Part shown: positions 17,179 to 25,565 of the stretch, one piece after another
Position numbering within the stretch: the first letter of the stretch is position 1
Layout: each line of letters opens with the position of its first letter
NCBI GenBank assembly: GCA_963771295.1
Contig: CAVYTB010000008.1
Span: 248,001-312,000 of the forward strand
DNA: 64,000 nt
Direction: 5' to 3'
Source: Acidiferrum sp963771295
Lineage (GTDB): Bacteria > Acidobacteriota > Terriglobia > Acidiferrales > UBA7541
Made by a program: the position numbers and the translations under genes
The notes under the pieces: generated by a model
Told to the model about the DNA's origin: nothing
The model's database searches: none
What the model saw: only the letters and a program-made list of their open reading frames with translations

Positions 17179-18420
17179 ATGCCAGTGCACCGATCCCTGC
17201 CCCGGTGTTGTCTTTTAGCTTGCGCGTTGGGTGGTATCGCTGCGCCGGTGGCGCGCGGCCAGAGTCCGAGTTCACGGTTCGAAGTGGGCGGCCAGTTTTC
17301 CGACATTAAGCTGATCGACTCCAATGGGAACGCTTCGTTCAGTCCTGGCTTCGGTGGCCGCTTCGATTGGAATATTACGCCGCGAATCGCCCTGGACACC
17401 CAAATCGACTTCTTCCCACGCACCTACCCGTCCTCGCCTCAACAAGGCGGGCGCACTTTGCAGCTTTTTGCGGGTGTGCGCGGCCGGTTTGTGCAACGAA
17501 GGCGCTTCGCCATCTATGGCCTCGTGCGACCGGGATTGACCTATTCAAACAGAGCCATCACCGGTTTTACCGCAACATCGACAGGCTTCCAGCCGGCCTT
17601 CCTGCTCACCCCCAATTTCGGCGGCGCCACCTTCTTCACACTCGATCTCGGCGGTGGAATCGAATTCTATCCCTCCGACCATTGGATTCTGCGCGCAGAG
17701 ATTGAAGCCAGTCCCTATTTCGTCGGGAATGCCGTCGTGAACTCCGCTTCGACATCGACGCCGGAAGGCCTGAAGGTAACCACTCCGGGAACAGTCACCG
17801 ATACCTGGCGCGTCAGCACAGGAATGAGCTACCGCCCCGGCGAGGTTCAGTCCCGAGGCGGAACCGAAGGTGTTCGGGCGCAGCGATTTGAACTTGGGGC
17901 GCAATTTAATTCTCTCAATTTCACCTGGATCGATGGCGTCGATCAATCATCCACGGACCTGGGAGTTGGGCTCTTCGGCTCCTATAACATCTGGCAATTT
18001 GTCTATCTAGACGCCTCGCTGAATTTCTTCCCGAAGAATGAAGACACAACAGGGCCGAATGATGGCGGGCGCATCCTGCAGGGCTTCTTTGGAACCAAGG
18101 AAGGTTTCCAGACGCAGCGCTTCGGATTTTTTGCCAAAGTGCGCCCCGGATTTATCAGCTATTCGAGAACTTTGACAGGTGTTTCTCTCACAGGCCCGAT
18201 GTCTTTTCGCTACGCGCGAGCCACAGACTTCGCCCTCGACGTAGGAGGCGTCGTCGAATACTACTGGACGCGCCATACCCTTTTTCGATTCGATGTAGGA
18301 GACACGGTGCTATACAACAGCCCGCGCCCATTCGACTTTAACGGCGCCGTATCCTACCCGCCAGTCCCCGGGCGCAGAAACTCTCTGCAAATCGGCATCG
18401 GATTTGGCATCCGTTTTTAG
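17179..18420 (+). CDS. Outer-membrane beta-barrel protein with internal duplication
   Basis: 413-residue protein with a signal peptide (CCLLACALGGIAAPVARGQ) and two copies of a ~190-residue barrel-type unit. Each copy has RFE-GGQF / RFELGAQF at the start, then a DFFP/NFFP strand, GGRTLQLF / GGRILQGFFG, a VRPG-YS strand, and a closing LDLGGGIEFY / LDVGGVVEYY. The sequence ends in Arg-Phe, the usual BAM recognition end. The start follows AGGAGAGG. Ligand or pore role is unknown. Confidence 0.85.
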   Translation: MPVHRSLPRCCLLACALGGIAAPVARGQSPSSRFEVGGQFSDIKLIDSNGNASFSPGFGGRFDWNITPRIALDTQIDFFPRTYPSSPQQGGRTLQLFAGVRGRFVQRRRFAIYGLVRPGLTYSNRAITGFTATSTGFQPAFLLTPNFGGATFFTLDLGGGIEFYPSDHWILRAEIEASPYFVGNAVVNSASTSTPEGLKVTTPGTVTDTWRVSTGMSYRPGEVQSRGGTEGVRAQRFELGAQFNSLNFTWIDGVDQSSTDLGVGLFGSYNIWQFVYLDASLNFFPKNEDTTGPNDGGRILQGFFGTKEGFQTQRFGFFAKVRPGFISYSRTLTGVSLTGPMSFRYARATDFALDVGGVVEYYWTRHTLFRFDVGDTVLYNSPRPFDFNGAVSYPPVPGRRNSLQIGIGFGIRF

Positions 18421-18426
18421 CCATGC

Positions 18427-19968
18427 CTAGGCGTTCTTCGCCGCCAGAGCCTGCACCGACGACTTCGCCTCCAGGTAATCTTCTTCGGTGTTCACCGCCC
18501 AAATGTTGGATTTGTCGGTGATGCCAGCGATTAGATTGTCCACCGCCGTCATTGCGGTCAGCATCGAGTGGTCCTGGTTGTTGTATTTGTGCATGCCATT
18601 TCGGCCTACTAAAAATAGATTCTCGAACTTGTCCAAATACGAGCGCAATTCAGGGAACTTGGCATAACTCCCAAAGTAGGCGGGATACGCTTTCGGCATA
18701 CGCTCTACCACGGAGTCGACAATATCCTCTTTCTCGATCACCTGGATCTTTTCCAGCTCTTCCACCGCGAATCGCGTCAGCTCCTCATCCGATTTTCGCC
18801 AAAGCTCATCACCCTGATAGCAAAAGTATTCCGCGCCCAGCCACACCTTCGTGGAGTCGGCCACCAGGTACGGGCTCCAGTTGTTGAAGATCTGCAGCCG
18901 CCCCACCAGCACGTCGGGCTCCTGAATATAAATCCAATTGTCAGAAATCAGCTTGCCAGACGTTTCGCCGGGCTCGCGCAGTTTCAACCTCTTCAGCAGC
19001 AGCCCCACTGTGATGAAGTCCCGATACTGCAAGCCTTCCGAAACCGCTCTCAGATTGGCGGGTACCGTGTCTCCCAGCCCACGCATGAGCTCCTGCACCG
19101 AAGTTGTGGAGAAAAAATAGTCGCCCGTGAAACGCCGCACATTCCCATTTCCGTCTCGCGCGCTGACGGAAACAATCTGTCCGTCGCATGCTTCCACTCC
19201 CCTCACATCCAAATCGCTAAGTATCTCGCCTCCCATGCTGCGTACTTTGCGCGCCACTTCATCCCACATCTGCCCGGCGCCGAGCTTGGGATACAGAAAT
19301 TGCTCGATCAGCGAAGTTTCCATCTTTTTTTCTGAAGCGCGACCACCGCGTTCCTTCGTCGAACCCTTCAACACATGACCAATCGCGCTACGGATCGACA
19401 GTCCCTTGATTCGTTGCGCTCCCCATTCCGCTCCGATCTCCGTGCACGGCACACCCCACACTTTCTCCGTGTACGACTTGAAGAAGGTTAGGTAAAGCTC
19501 TCGACCGAACCGGTTTATGAAAAATTGTTCCAGATTCGTGGCCGGCTCGATCGGAAACAGTACGCTCCGCAGATAGCTGAACCCGATTTTCACCGTCCGC
19601 CAAAAGCCCAGATTGCCGAACGTCTCCCAGCTCGGCTGCACCGGGTACTGGAAGAAACGCCGCAGGAAGTAGATGCGCGACTTTCGCGGCCGCAGCAGCA
19701 TGTGTAAATCCTCCCGCTCCGCCTCGTCGCCTTTGGCCAGCGGCAAATGAGAAAACCACCAATCCATAACGCGATCACTCTTGGAGAAGAATCGGTGCCC
19801 GCCCAGGTCCACCCGGTTGCCTCGATAATTCACCGTCCGAGCGATTCCGCCCATGTACGAGCTCCGTTCCAGCACCACGGGATGAACGTCCGTGCGCGTC
19901 AGCAGTTCGTACGCCGCGGTCAGCCCGGCAGGCCCCGCGCCAATGATGATGGCTGTTTTCTCAGACAT
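18427..19968 (-). CDS. FAD-dependent NAD(P)-binding oxidoreductase, UDP-galactopyranose mutase-like
   Basis: 513-residue flavoprotein. The N-terminus has a dinucleotide-binding motif (IIIGAGPAGLTAAYELL) followed by LERSSYMGGIARTV and the RVDLGGHRFFSKSD motif. This combination is found in UGM-like and protoporphyrinogen-oxidase-like amine oxidase families used in cell-surface glycan pathways. The C-terminus has FLVGRNGMHKYNNQDHSMLTA, typical of this group. It is encoded convergently with the beta-barrel gene. The substrate is not determined by sequence. Confidence 0.85.
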   Translation of the reverse strand: MSEKTAIIIGAGPAGLTAAYELLTRTDVHPVVLERSSYMGGIARTVNYRGNRVDLGGHRFFSKSDRVMDWWFSHLPLAKGDEAEREDLHMLLRPRKSRIYFLRRFFQYPVQPSWETFGNLGFWRTVKIGFSYLRSVLFPIEPATNLEQFFINRFGRELYLTFFKSYTEKVWGVPCTEIGAEWGAQRIKGLSIRSAIGHVLKGSTKERGGRASEKKMETSLIEQFLYPKLGAGQMWDEVARKVRSMGGEILSDLDVRGVEACDGQIVSVSARDGNGNVRRFTGDYFFSTTSVQELMRGLGDTVPANLRAVSEGLQYRDFITVGLLLKRLKLREPGETSGKLISDNWIYIQEPDVLVGRLQIFNNWSPYLVADSTKVWLGAEYFCYQGDELWRKSDEELTRFAVEELEKIQVIEKEDIVDSVVERMPKAYPAYFGSYAKFPELRSYLDKFENLFLVGRNGMHKYNNQDHSMLTAMTAVDNLIAGITDKSNIWAVNTEEDYLEAKSSVQALAAKNA

Positions 19969-20367
19969 TTCTTGGCTTCACAAAATGCGCGGAACCAGCA
20001 ACGGCTCTTTTGCGCCCATTCCGCGAGCGAATCGTAACTCCAGGTAATTGGGAAACTTTCATAGTCTAGCAGAAGGCTCGCCCCGGCCTAATTCCGACAC
20101 CGGCTGCTTCGCCGCTTGCGCCTCTCCGTTTTCTATTGCGCTCCTGCGCCCTGCGTTGTACGCTCTGTCCGAAATTATTCCGCCCTGCCAGCCTGCCCGC
20201 CCTGCTGTGAAGTATCCGTACGCCGCCCATTTTGCCGCCCTTGGTGATTGTGTCTGTGTGAGCCAGTCGATGTTCTGTGCGAACTCATCCGGCATTTTCC
20301 TTCAGTAGCGAACAGTAACGAAACTCGGACGCCCACATAGCTTCAATTCATTTAAGGAGGATTTTCC

Positions 20368-20640
20368 ATGGCAAGCCCAATAGTCACTTGGCTCTTGAGT
20401 CTGATTTCCGGTGCAGTCGGCGGAAATATCGGCGGCGCTTTGATCAAGGACCAAAGCCTCGGACCCATCGTGAATACGATTCTCGGCTTAATCGGCGGTG
20501 TCGGCGGCAGTCAACTTCTCGGAGCGCTTGGCGGGCTGCAGTTTCTTGGTCAGATTGGCAATATCGGAGCCTCCGGTATTGTCGGAGCGCTGCTCCCAAT
20601 TATCATCGGCATTCTCAAAAACAAGTTCGCTAAGGCCTGA
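20368..20640 (+). CDS. Small glycine-rich membrane protein, 90 aa
   Basis: Almost entirely hydrophobic and Gly-rich, with glycine-zipper-like spacing (GAVGGNIGGALI, LGLIGGVGGSQLLGALGG) and a Lys-rich end KNKFAKA. An AAGGAGG ribosome site lies 8 bases before the ATG. It is the first of five small envelope/stress-type genes up to 23.7 kb. Probably an inner-membrane protein; no function recognised. About 400 bases upstream (19969-20367) hold no gene that can be supported. Confidence 0.75.
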   Translation: MASPIVTWLLSLISGAVGGNIGGALIKDQSLGPIVNTILGLIGGVGGSQLLGALGGLQFLGQIGNIGASGIVGALLPIIIGILKNKFAKA

Positions 20641-20711
20641 ATCGCCCGCCACAAGGAATTGGTCAACAGAATTTGTCTCGTTGTTGAATTTCAGTCCAAA
20701 GGAGAAATGTT

Positions 20712-21134
20712 ATGGCAGATCGATTTGAGCAACTCAAAGCGAAGTATCAGTCGGTTTTGAATTTTATCCAGTCCCAGGGCGTTCAGCTTCAGAACTTGAA
20801 CATGGAGGGCGACAAGCTTCTCATCCGCGCTTCCGCTCCTTCTGCTGACCTCAAGAATAAGGTGTGGGACCAGATCAAGTTGGTCGATCCCAACTTCTCC
20901 GACCTCATCGCCGACATCCAGGCCCCGGCGGCAGCGGCTGCGGCAGCATCAGCAAACGCCCCTTCTGCCTCCGCCCGTAGCTACACCGTCCAAGCCGGCG
21001 ACAGCCTCTCGAAAATCGCCAAACAGTTTTACGGCGACGCCAACAAGTACATGAAGATCTTCGAGGCCAACAAAGACAAACTCTCTGACCCCGACAAGAT
21101 CAAGCCCGGAATGGATCTAGTCATTCCGTCTTAG
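20712..21134 (+). CDS. BON-LysM protein, Kbp/YgaU-like
   Basis: 140-residue soluble protein. A BON-like N-terminal domain (about 1-70) joins an Ala-rich linker (AAAAAAASANAPSASA) and a C-terminal LysM domain (about 88-140: YTVQAGDSLSKIAKQFYG ... IKPGMDLVIPS). The architecture is that of E. coli Kbp, a potassium-binding cytoplasmic protein. No signal peptide is visible, which fits. It follows the Gly-rich membrane gene with a 70-base gap and has AAAGGAGA before the start. Confidence 0.9.
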   Translation: MADRFEQLKAKYQSVLNFIQSQGVQLQNLNMEGDKLLIRASAPSADLKNKVWDQIKLVDPNFSDLIADIQAPAAAAAAASANAPSASARSYTVQAGDSLSKIAKQFYGDANKYMKIFEANKDKLSDPDKIKPGMDLVIPS

Positions 21135-21154
21135 TCCGACGACATCCTCGCTTC

Positions 21155-21180
21155 GATAGAGGCGGCTTTATGCCGCTATC
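21155..21180 (+). repeat. CTTTA-loop hairpin
   Basis: GATAGAGGCGGC and GCCGCTATC pair around a TTTAT loop just after the LysM gene. Related hairpins with CTTTA or GCTTTA loops occur at 23388-23399, 30607-30621 and 43672-43687. This one could also act as a weak terminator. Confidence 0.55.
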
Positions 21181-21245
21181 TCTCAGAGCGTCGCAACATC
21201 CGGTATCAGGAGGACGCGGCCTTACAGCGTGAGGAACATCTCATC

Positions 21246-21336
21246 TGTCATTCCGAACGAAGTCTTTGCAGAGAGGAATCTGCTTTTTCCTTTGTATCTT
21301 GCGAAAAGCAGCTCACTCGCTTCGTTCGGGATGACA
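21246..21336 (+). repeat. Long inverted repeat of the GTCATTCCGA family
   Basis: TGTCATTCCGAACGAAG (21246-21262) is repeated inverted at 21320-21336 with one mismatch. Inside it CTGCTTTTTC and GAAAAGCAG form a second stem, so the ~91-base unit folds into a long hairpin, MITE-like in size. Single arms of the same family are at 23266-23306, 39239-39278 and 51568-51601. No gene is present. Confidence 0.75.
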
Positions 21337-21406
21337 ACGATTCTCGTTCTTCCCCCAACTGTTCCGCCGTGCAGAAAGTTCGAGATTGAGATTAAGGAGG
21401 GATGCA

Positions 21407-21943
21407 ATGACTTGGACAGATAAAGTAGGAGATCTGCTGAAGCAGTACACGTCATCCGGCGGAGCGGCTGCAGCGGCGCAGCCAGCACCGGACGTTCACG
21501 CGCACTTCGATCAGGTGGCGCAAGCCGCTCCGCCCAATGTGCTTGCGGAAGGTCTAACCGCGGCGTTCAATTCCGACAAAACTCCAGCCTTTGGTCAAAT
21601 GCTTTCTATGTTGTTTAACAATTCGACGGGCGACCAAAAGGCCGGCATGGTCAATCAGCTCTTGTCTTCCGTCAGCCCCGGCACTCTTACGCAACTTCTC
21701 TCGGGCGCCGGTCTTGCCGGACTCATGGGGTCGGGAAGCACTCAGTTGACCCCCGACCAGGCCCAGAAGCTATCGCCCGAAGTGGTGCAGCAGCTTGCCA
21801 CTCACGCGCAAAGTTCGAATCCCTCGGTCGTCGAGTCGGTCAGCAACTTCTATGCCCAACACTCCACGCTCGTCAAGACGCTGGGCGGCGCCGCTCTAAC
21901 AATTGCACTGGCAAAAGTCGCTGAGCGGCAACGCCAGGCTTAA
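21407..21943 (+). CDS. Hypothetical 178-aa protein, stress-cluster member
   Basis: Soluble, helical, Ala/Gln/Ser-rich protein. The N-terminus (MTWTDKVGDLLKQYTSSGG) is followed by a Gly/Leu-rich middle (LLSGAGLAGLMGSGS) and a C-terminal hydrophobic helix (LVKTLGGAALTIALAKV) that could be membrane-associated. AAGGAGGG lies 7 bases before the ATG at 21407. The middle recalls YidB/DUF937-type proteins, but this is weak. Its placement among Kbp-like and GlsB-like genes suggests a stress role, by inference only. Confidence 0.75.
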   Translation: MTWTDKVGDLLKQYTSSGGAAAAAQPAPDVHAHFDQVAQAAPPNVLAEGLTAAFNSDKTPAFGQMLSMLFNNSTGDQKAGMVNQLLSSVSPGTLTQLLSGAGLAGLMGSGSTQLTPDQAQKLSPEVVQQLATHAQSSNPSVVESVSNFYAQHSTLVKTLGGAALTIALAKVAERQRQA

Positions 21944-22114
21944 CAGGATTTGAGTTCGCCATCGATCTTGAAGATATGGACGCTGACATCTCGTTGCCGG
22001 CCACAGCGCGATTTGTTTGCTCCGTCCATCCTTCCTTGATGGTGTATAACTCCCATGCATCATGTACGTTTTTGTGCCTCGCCGTTTGATGGCGTGTGCG
22101 CAAAGGAGAGAACG

Positions 22115-23041
22115 ATGAACCAACGCCGTATCTACCTTTGCTTTTTCTGGGCCCTTGTCGCTGTTTCTTTCTTCTCCACATCCGCTGCTGCACAGTACAA
22201 CCAGGCTGCCGTCATGCCTGGTCCCGGTTGGCAAGTCATCAAGGCCGACTGGGGCTCCGGCAATCGCTGGATGGACGTTACCAGCCGCGTCCGTCTTTTG
22301 TTATCCGGCAACGGTATGGTTCAGGTGACCAACAGCAACCTCGGCGGCGATCCTGCGCAGGGCTCTGTTAAAGTTCTTCGTATCCAGGCGCGAAACTCTC
22401 GTGGCCAGTCCCGCCAGTTCAACTTCAACGAAAACGATTCCATCGACGCCAGCCAGTTTTACAACTATAACAGCGGCATTGGCGGCGGGCCCGGCGGCGG
22501 CAACGGTCCTGGCTGGCAAGTCATGTGGGCCGACTGGGGCTCCGGTAATCGTCGAATGGACGTCACCAACCGCGTGCGCGCCATGCTCTCCGGGAATGGC
22601 ATGGTCAAAGTCGACAATGCCAACCTCGGTGGCGATCCTGCCGTCGGTGCCGACAAGGTCCTGCGCATTTCCGCGCGCGACATGCAGGGACAGACTCGCC
22701 AGTTCTCCTATAAAGAGGGTTCCAACATCGATGCCAGTCAGTTTTACAACTATGGCGGAAGCTATCCAGGCAATCCCGGCAACCCCAGCTATCCCGGTGG
22801 TGGGAACAGCAATCTGCAGATCGTCCGCGCCTATTACGGCTTGAATAATCGCACCAACGACGTAACGCAACTTCTGCGCAGTCGCGTGCAGAATGGCATG
22901 CTCGTCATTCAGGTCAATAACAACAATATGGGCGGCGATCCTGCCGTCGGCGGCGACAAGGTCTTGACCGTCATCTATCGCTACCAGGGCAGGGAACAGA
23001 CCTCGACAGTCAAAGAAGGCAACACCCTCAGAATTCCGTGA
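22115..23041 (+). CDS. Secreted protein with three DUF3395-like repeats
   Basis: 308 residues with a signal peptide (FFWALVAVSFFSTSAAAQ). The mature part is three tandem ~80-residue units separated by Gly/Pro-rich linkers. Each has a start like W-ADWGSGNR--DVT--VR, then SGNGMV-V-N-NLGGDPA-G--KVLRI-AR and FNYNE/KE. The last copy (IVRAYYGLNNRTNDVTQLL) is the most diverged and resembles the DUF3395 domain of DnaJ-C11-like proteins. AAGGAGAG precedes the ATG at 22115. Probable periplasmic or cell-surface binding protein; ligand unknown. Confidence 0.8.
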   Translation: MNQRRIYLCFFWALVAVSFFSTSAAAQYNQAAVMPGPGWQVIKADWGSGNRWMDVTSRVRLLLSGNGMVQVTNSNLGGDPAQGSVKVLRIQARNSRGQSRQFNFNENDSIDASQFYNYNSGIGGGPGGGNGPGWQVMWADWGSGNRRMDVTNRVRAMLSGNGMVKVDNANLGGDPAVGADKVLRISARDMQGQTRQFSYKEGSNIDASQFYNYGGSYPGNPGNPSYPGGGNSNLQIVRAYYGLNNRTNDVTQLLRSRVQNGMLVIQVNNNNMGGDPAVGGDKVLTVIYRYQGREQTSTVKEGNTLRIP

Positions 23042-23076
23042 GCACTGGCAGGGCTTCACAGAGCTGACCGGTTTTA

Positions 23077-23110
23077 GTCTTCAATGTTGCGCTAGCTTTT
23101 ATGCCACCCC
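23077..23110 (+). repeat. CTTAAATGT-hairpin repeat, diverged copy
   Basis: Diverged copy of the repeat at 43212, 45111 and 51632: GTCTTCAATGTTGCGCTAGC followed by TTTTATGCCACC. The hairpin stem is partly lost here. Confidence 0.5.
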
Positions 23111-23265
23111 GATTTACAGAGCCTGCGCGCCAACTCGTAGCTCTGAAGAAGGCACGCCTCGATGTCGGGCTGAACTCTCGCGGCCGCTTTACGGGCCATG
23201 GTGCGGAAGATGCGATGTGTCGTAACAAGAGGGCACGACTTCACGACTGCGGAAAATCTCATCCC

Positions 23266-23306
23266 GTCATTCCGAACGGAGTCCGCGGAGTGAGGAATCT
23301 CTCTTC
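23266..23306 (+). repeat. GTCATTCCGA-family repeat, single arm
   Basis: GTCATTCCGAACGGAGTC continuing with CGCGGAGTGAGGAATCTCT, nearly identical to 39239-39278. It lies in the 440-base gap before the GlsB gene, which otherwise holds only small hairpins (for example 23388-23399). Confidence 0.65.
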
Positions 23307-23387
23307 GGTTTTTTCGCGCCGAGTCTTGTGAATGTCAAATAGGAGGGGGCGGCTTTAGCAGTGCCGAAAAAGGTCGAGGTAAGACGA

Positions 23388-23399
23388 GGGCTTTAGCCC
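23388..23399 (+). repeat. CTTTA-loop hairpin
   Basis: GGGC-TTTA-GCCC, member of the short hairpin group also seen at 21155, 30607 and 43672. Confidence 0.45.
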
Positions 23400-23483
23400 C
23401 CCGAGGTTTTCAGAATGAAATGAGTTGTAGCGGGCCCCTGGCAAGCAATAACCGAAAGCAACAAACAAAAAAGGAGCACGCAC

Positions 23484-23744
23484 ATGATGACTCTTCTCTG
23501 GGAAGCGATCATCGGTTTGATCGTCGGAGCGGTCGCAAAACTCTTGATGCCAGGCAAAGATCCTGGCGGCATCTGGATCACCATGGCTTTGGGAATTGCC
23601 GGCTCCATCATTGCCACGTGGCTGGGTCAGGCCATTGGCTGGTATCAAGCGGGACAATCAGCGGGCTTTATCATGTCAGTCGTTGGCGCGGTTTTATTGC
23701 TGTTCATCTATCGCCTGATTCGCAGCAAAGTCGCCAAAACGTAA
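23484..23744 (+). CDS. GlsB/YeaQ/YmgE-family stress membrane protein
   Basis: 86-residue protein with three hydrophobic segments. The family pattern is GLIVGAVAKLLMPGKDPGG, then WITMALGIAGSIIATWLGQ and a C-terminal segment ending RLIRSKVAKT. AAAGGAGC precedes the ATG. Members are transglycosylase-associated or general-stress membrane proteins. It closes the group of small envelope genes that begins at 20.4 kb. Confidence 0.9.
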   Translation: MMTLLWEAIIGLIVGAVAKLLMPGKDPGGIWITMALGIAGSIIATWLGQAIGWYQAGQSAGFIMSVVGAVLLLFIYRLIRSKVAKT

Positions 23745-23762
23745 CCGCTTCGACTGCGTAGC

Positions 23763-25412
23763 CTACGTCGATGCCCAGTTGGTGCGTTCTACGAACGTGG
23801 GTGGTTCGTAAGTTTTGCCCGCGGCCAGGCGCCGTTCTTCGCGGCGCGCCATCCACAGCATGAACGGGCCCAGAATATGCGAGCTGAACCGCGCTGGCAC
23901 ACCAAATTCTTTCTCCACTCTTTTGCGCAAAGCTTGAATCTGTTCACTTACCGTAGAGTTGATCGAACGAAATTGGTGCTCCATCGCCCAGAGCGCCGCA
24001 TTGTATCCGCTGCGCAGCTTCACAACTTCCCGTTCGAAGCGCTCCCGCACCCGCGGATCAGGATAGTCCCGATAACGCTTCCAGCCCTTCAGCATTGTTT
24101 CGCACATGCGGTACAGGCTGGGTCCGTTGCGCTCGAAATCGTGCCAGAACGCGAAGTCCAGGAATCGCTGCGAGTCGTCGCGCGAAATCGCGGCATGCTT
24201 GAAATTAAATTTGAACTGCCCATGAATATCCGCCAGGTCGATGGAATCCAGCATTCGTCCCTGTTCCTTCATTTCTTTATACAAAGGAGTGCCGGGAACG
24301 GGCGTATACAGCATGAACTGGTGGAAGTCGGTTTCGTGGCTTATAGCGTGCTCGATCTCTGCAGCAATATTGTCGGGCGTATGATGTTCCAGACCAATGA
24401 TCGTCGACCCCTGCACGCGGATGCCGTGCTCGCGCAATTCGTGCGTCAGTTCGTGAGTGTCTTTGCCTTCCAGCTTGGCGTACTTGGAGTTGACTGACTC
24501 CAGCCCCATCCAGATCCACGAGACGCCCAACTCCACCAGTTCCTGCATGCTGTACTTGCGAATCGCGTTGGCCGAAGCAAACACCGCCAGCCCCCAGCTC
24601 TTTCCCGCGGCTTTCATATGTTCCAGCAATTGCATGGCGCGCGCCCGGTGCAGCAGGAAGTTTTCGTCCATCACAAAAAAGGTTTGCACCTTCATGGTGT
24701 TTTCGAAGCCTTCCATCAGGTCGAACAGTTCGTCGCCGGTCTCGTAGAAATTGTGGAATTTGCCCTTGCCACCAAAGAACGAAGAGGTGGTGCAGAAGTT
24801 GCATCCCATCGGGCAGCCAACTGACGGAATAATTGTGGCCGCGGTCGCGCCACGTCGTTCCGGCAAACGCACTCCCATGGAACGGGTTCGTATGCCCGAG
24901 ACGATTTCAGGGTGCTTGATCGGCGCGTTCTCGTCTTCGCCAAGGTACCGCCGCATCCATGAAATCCCCTCGCCACGCACATAGTGGTCGGCGTCGGTCA
25001 GCGATTCGATGGCCGGTATTGCCGTCACATGCCCGCCCAGAACAATGGTGGAGTGGGGCGACAGCTTGCGCACCATGCGACACATTTCGCGCGCCTTACC
25101 GATATTGCTGATGATCGATGAGATTCCCACCACGTCGTAGTGCTGTGTCGTCAATTCACGCGCAAACGCTTCGCGGGTTGGGAAGTCTAGTACTGTGCAA
25201 GGTGCGGAAATGTTGGACTGGATCATCATGATGCCCCACGACCGGTGGAACATTCGCAAAGAAAATGCGCCTTGCGCACGCGTCACTTGGTTGTGGTACA
25301 GCTCCATCGGATTCAAAGCCCGGCTGCCGAACTCGTCGTCCTGGGCATAGGGTCCAAAGACGGAGGCTAGCAAAACACGGGCATGCGTGCCCTTGGGGTG
25401 AGGTGTCATCAT
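23763..25412 (-). CDS. B12-binding radical SAM protein
   Basis: About 549 residues. The N-terminal Rossmann-like cobalamin domain (YDVVGISSIISNIGKA, VLGGHVTAI) precedes a radical SAM domain with the cluster motif CPMGCNFC and an FVMDENFLLHRAR strand. The C-terminal helical part includes YRDYPDPRVRERFEREVVKL. The cobalamin domain lacks the His of methylmalonyl-mutase-type B12 binding, as is usual in this class. Class members methylate or rearrange lipids and secondary metabolites. The start is uncertain: ATGs at 25442 and 25532 are also in frame, and none has a clear ribosome site. Confidence 0.85.
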   Translation of the reverse strand: MMTPHPKGTHARVLLASVFGPYAQDDEFGSRALNPMELYHNQVTRAQGAFSLRMFHRSWGIMMIQSNISAPCTVLDFPTREAFARELTTQHYDVVGISSIISNIGKAREMCRMVRKLSPHSTIVLGGHVTAIPAIESLTDADHYVRGEGISWMRRYLGEDENAPIKHPEIVSGIRTRSMGVRLPERRGATAATIIPSVGCPMGCNFCTTSSFFGGKGKFHNFYETGDELFDLMEGFENTMKVQTFFVMDENFLLHRARAMQLLEHMKAAGKSWGLAVFASANAIRKYSMQELVELGVSWIWMGLESVNSKYAKLEGKDTHELTHELREHGIRVQGSTIIGLEHHTPDNIAAEIEHAISHETDFHQFMLYTPVPGTPLYKEMKEQGRMLDSIDLADIHGQFKFNFKHAAISRDDSQRFLDFAFWHDFERNGPSLYRMCETMLKGWKRYRDYPDPRVRERFEREVVKLRSGYNAALWAMEHQFRSINSTVSEQIQALRKRVEKEFGVPARFSSHILGPFMLWMARREERRLAAGKTYEPPTFVERTNWAST

Positions 25413-25565
25413 ATTTGGATTTTCAGATTTAGTGAGCAACATCAGAAGGCTAGCACGGCAGCGAACAAAACCATTGTGACGAATGACCCTCAGGCTGTGA
25501 CGATGCAACCAGATATGCCCGGTTGGACACATTTTCCATTCATGAATTCCGCCCCGACGGTAATA

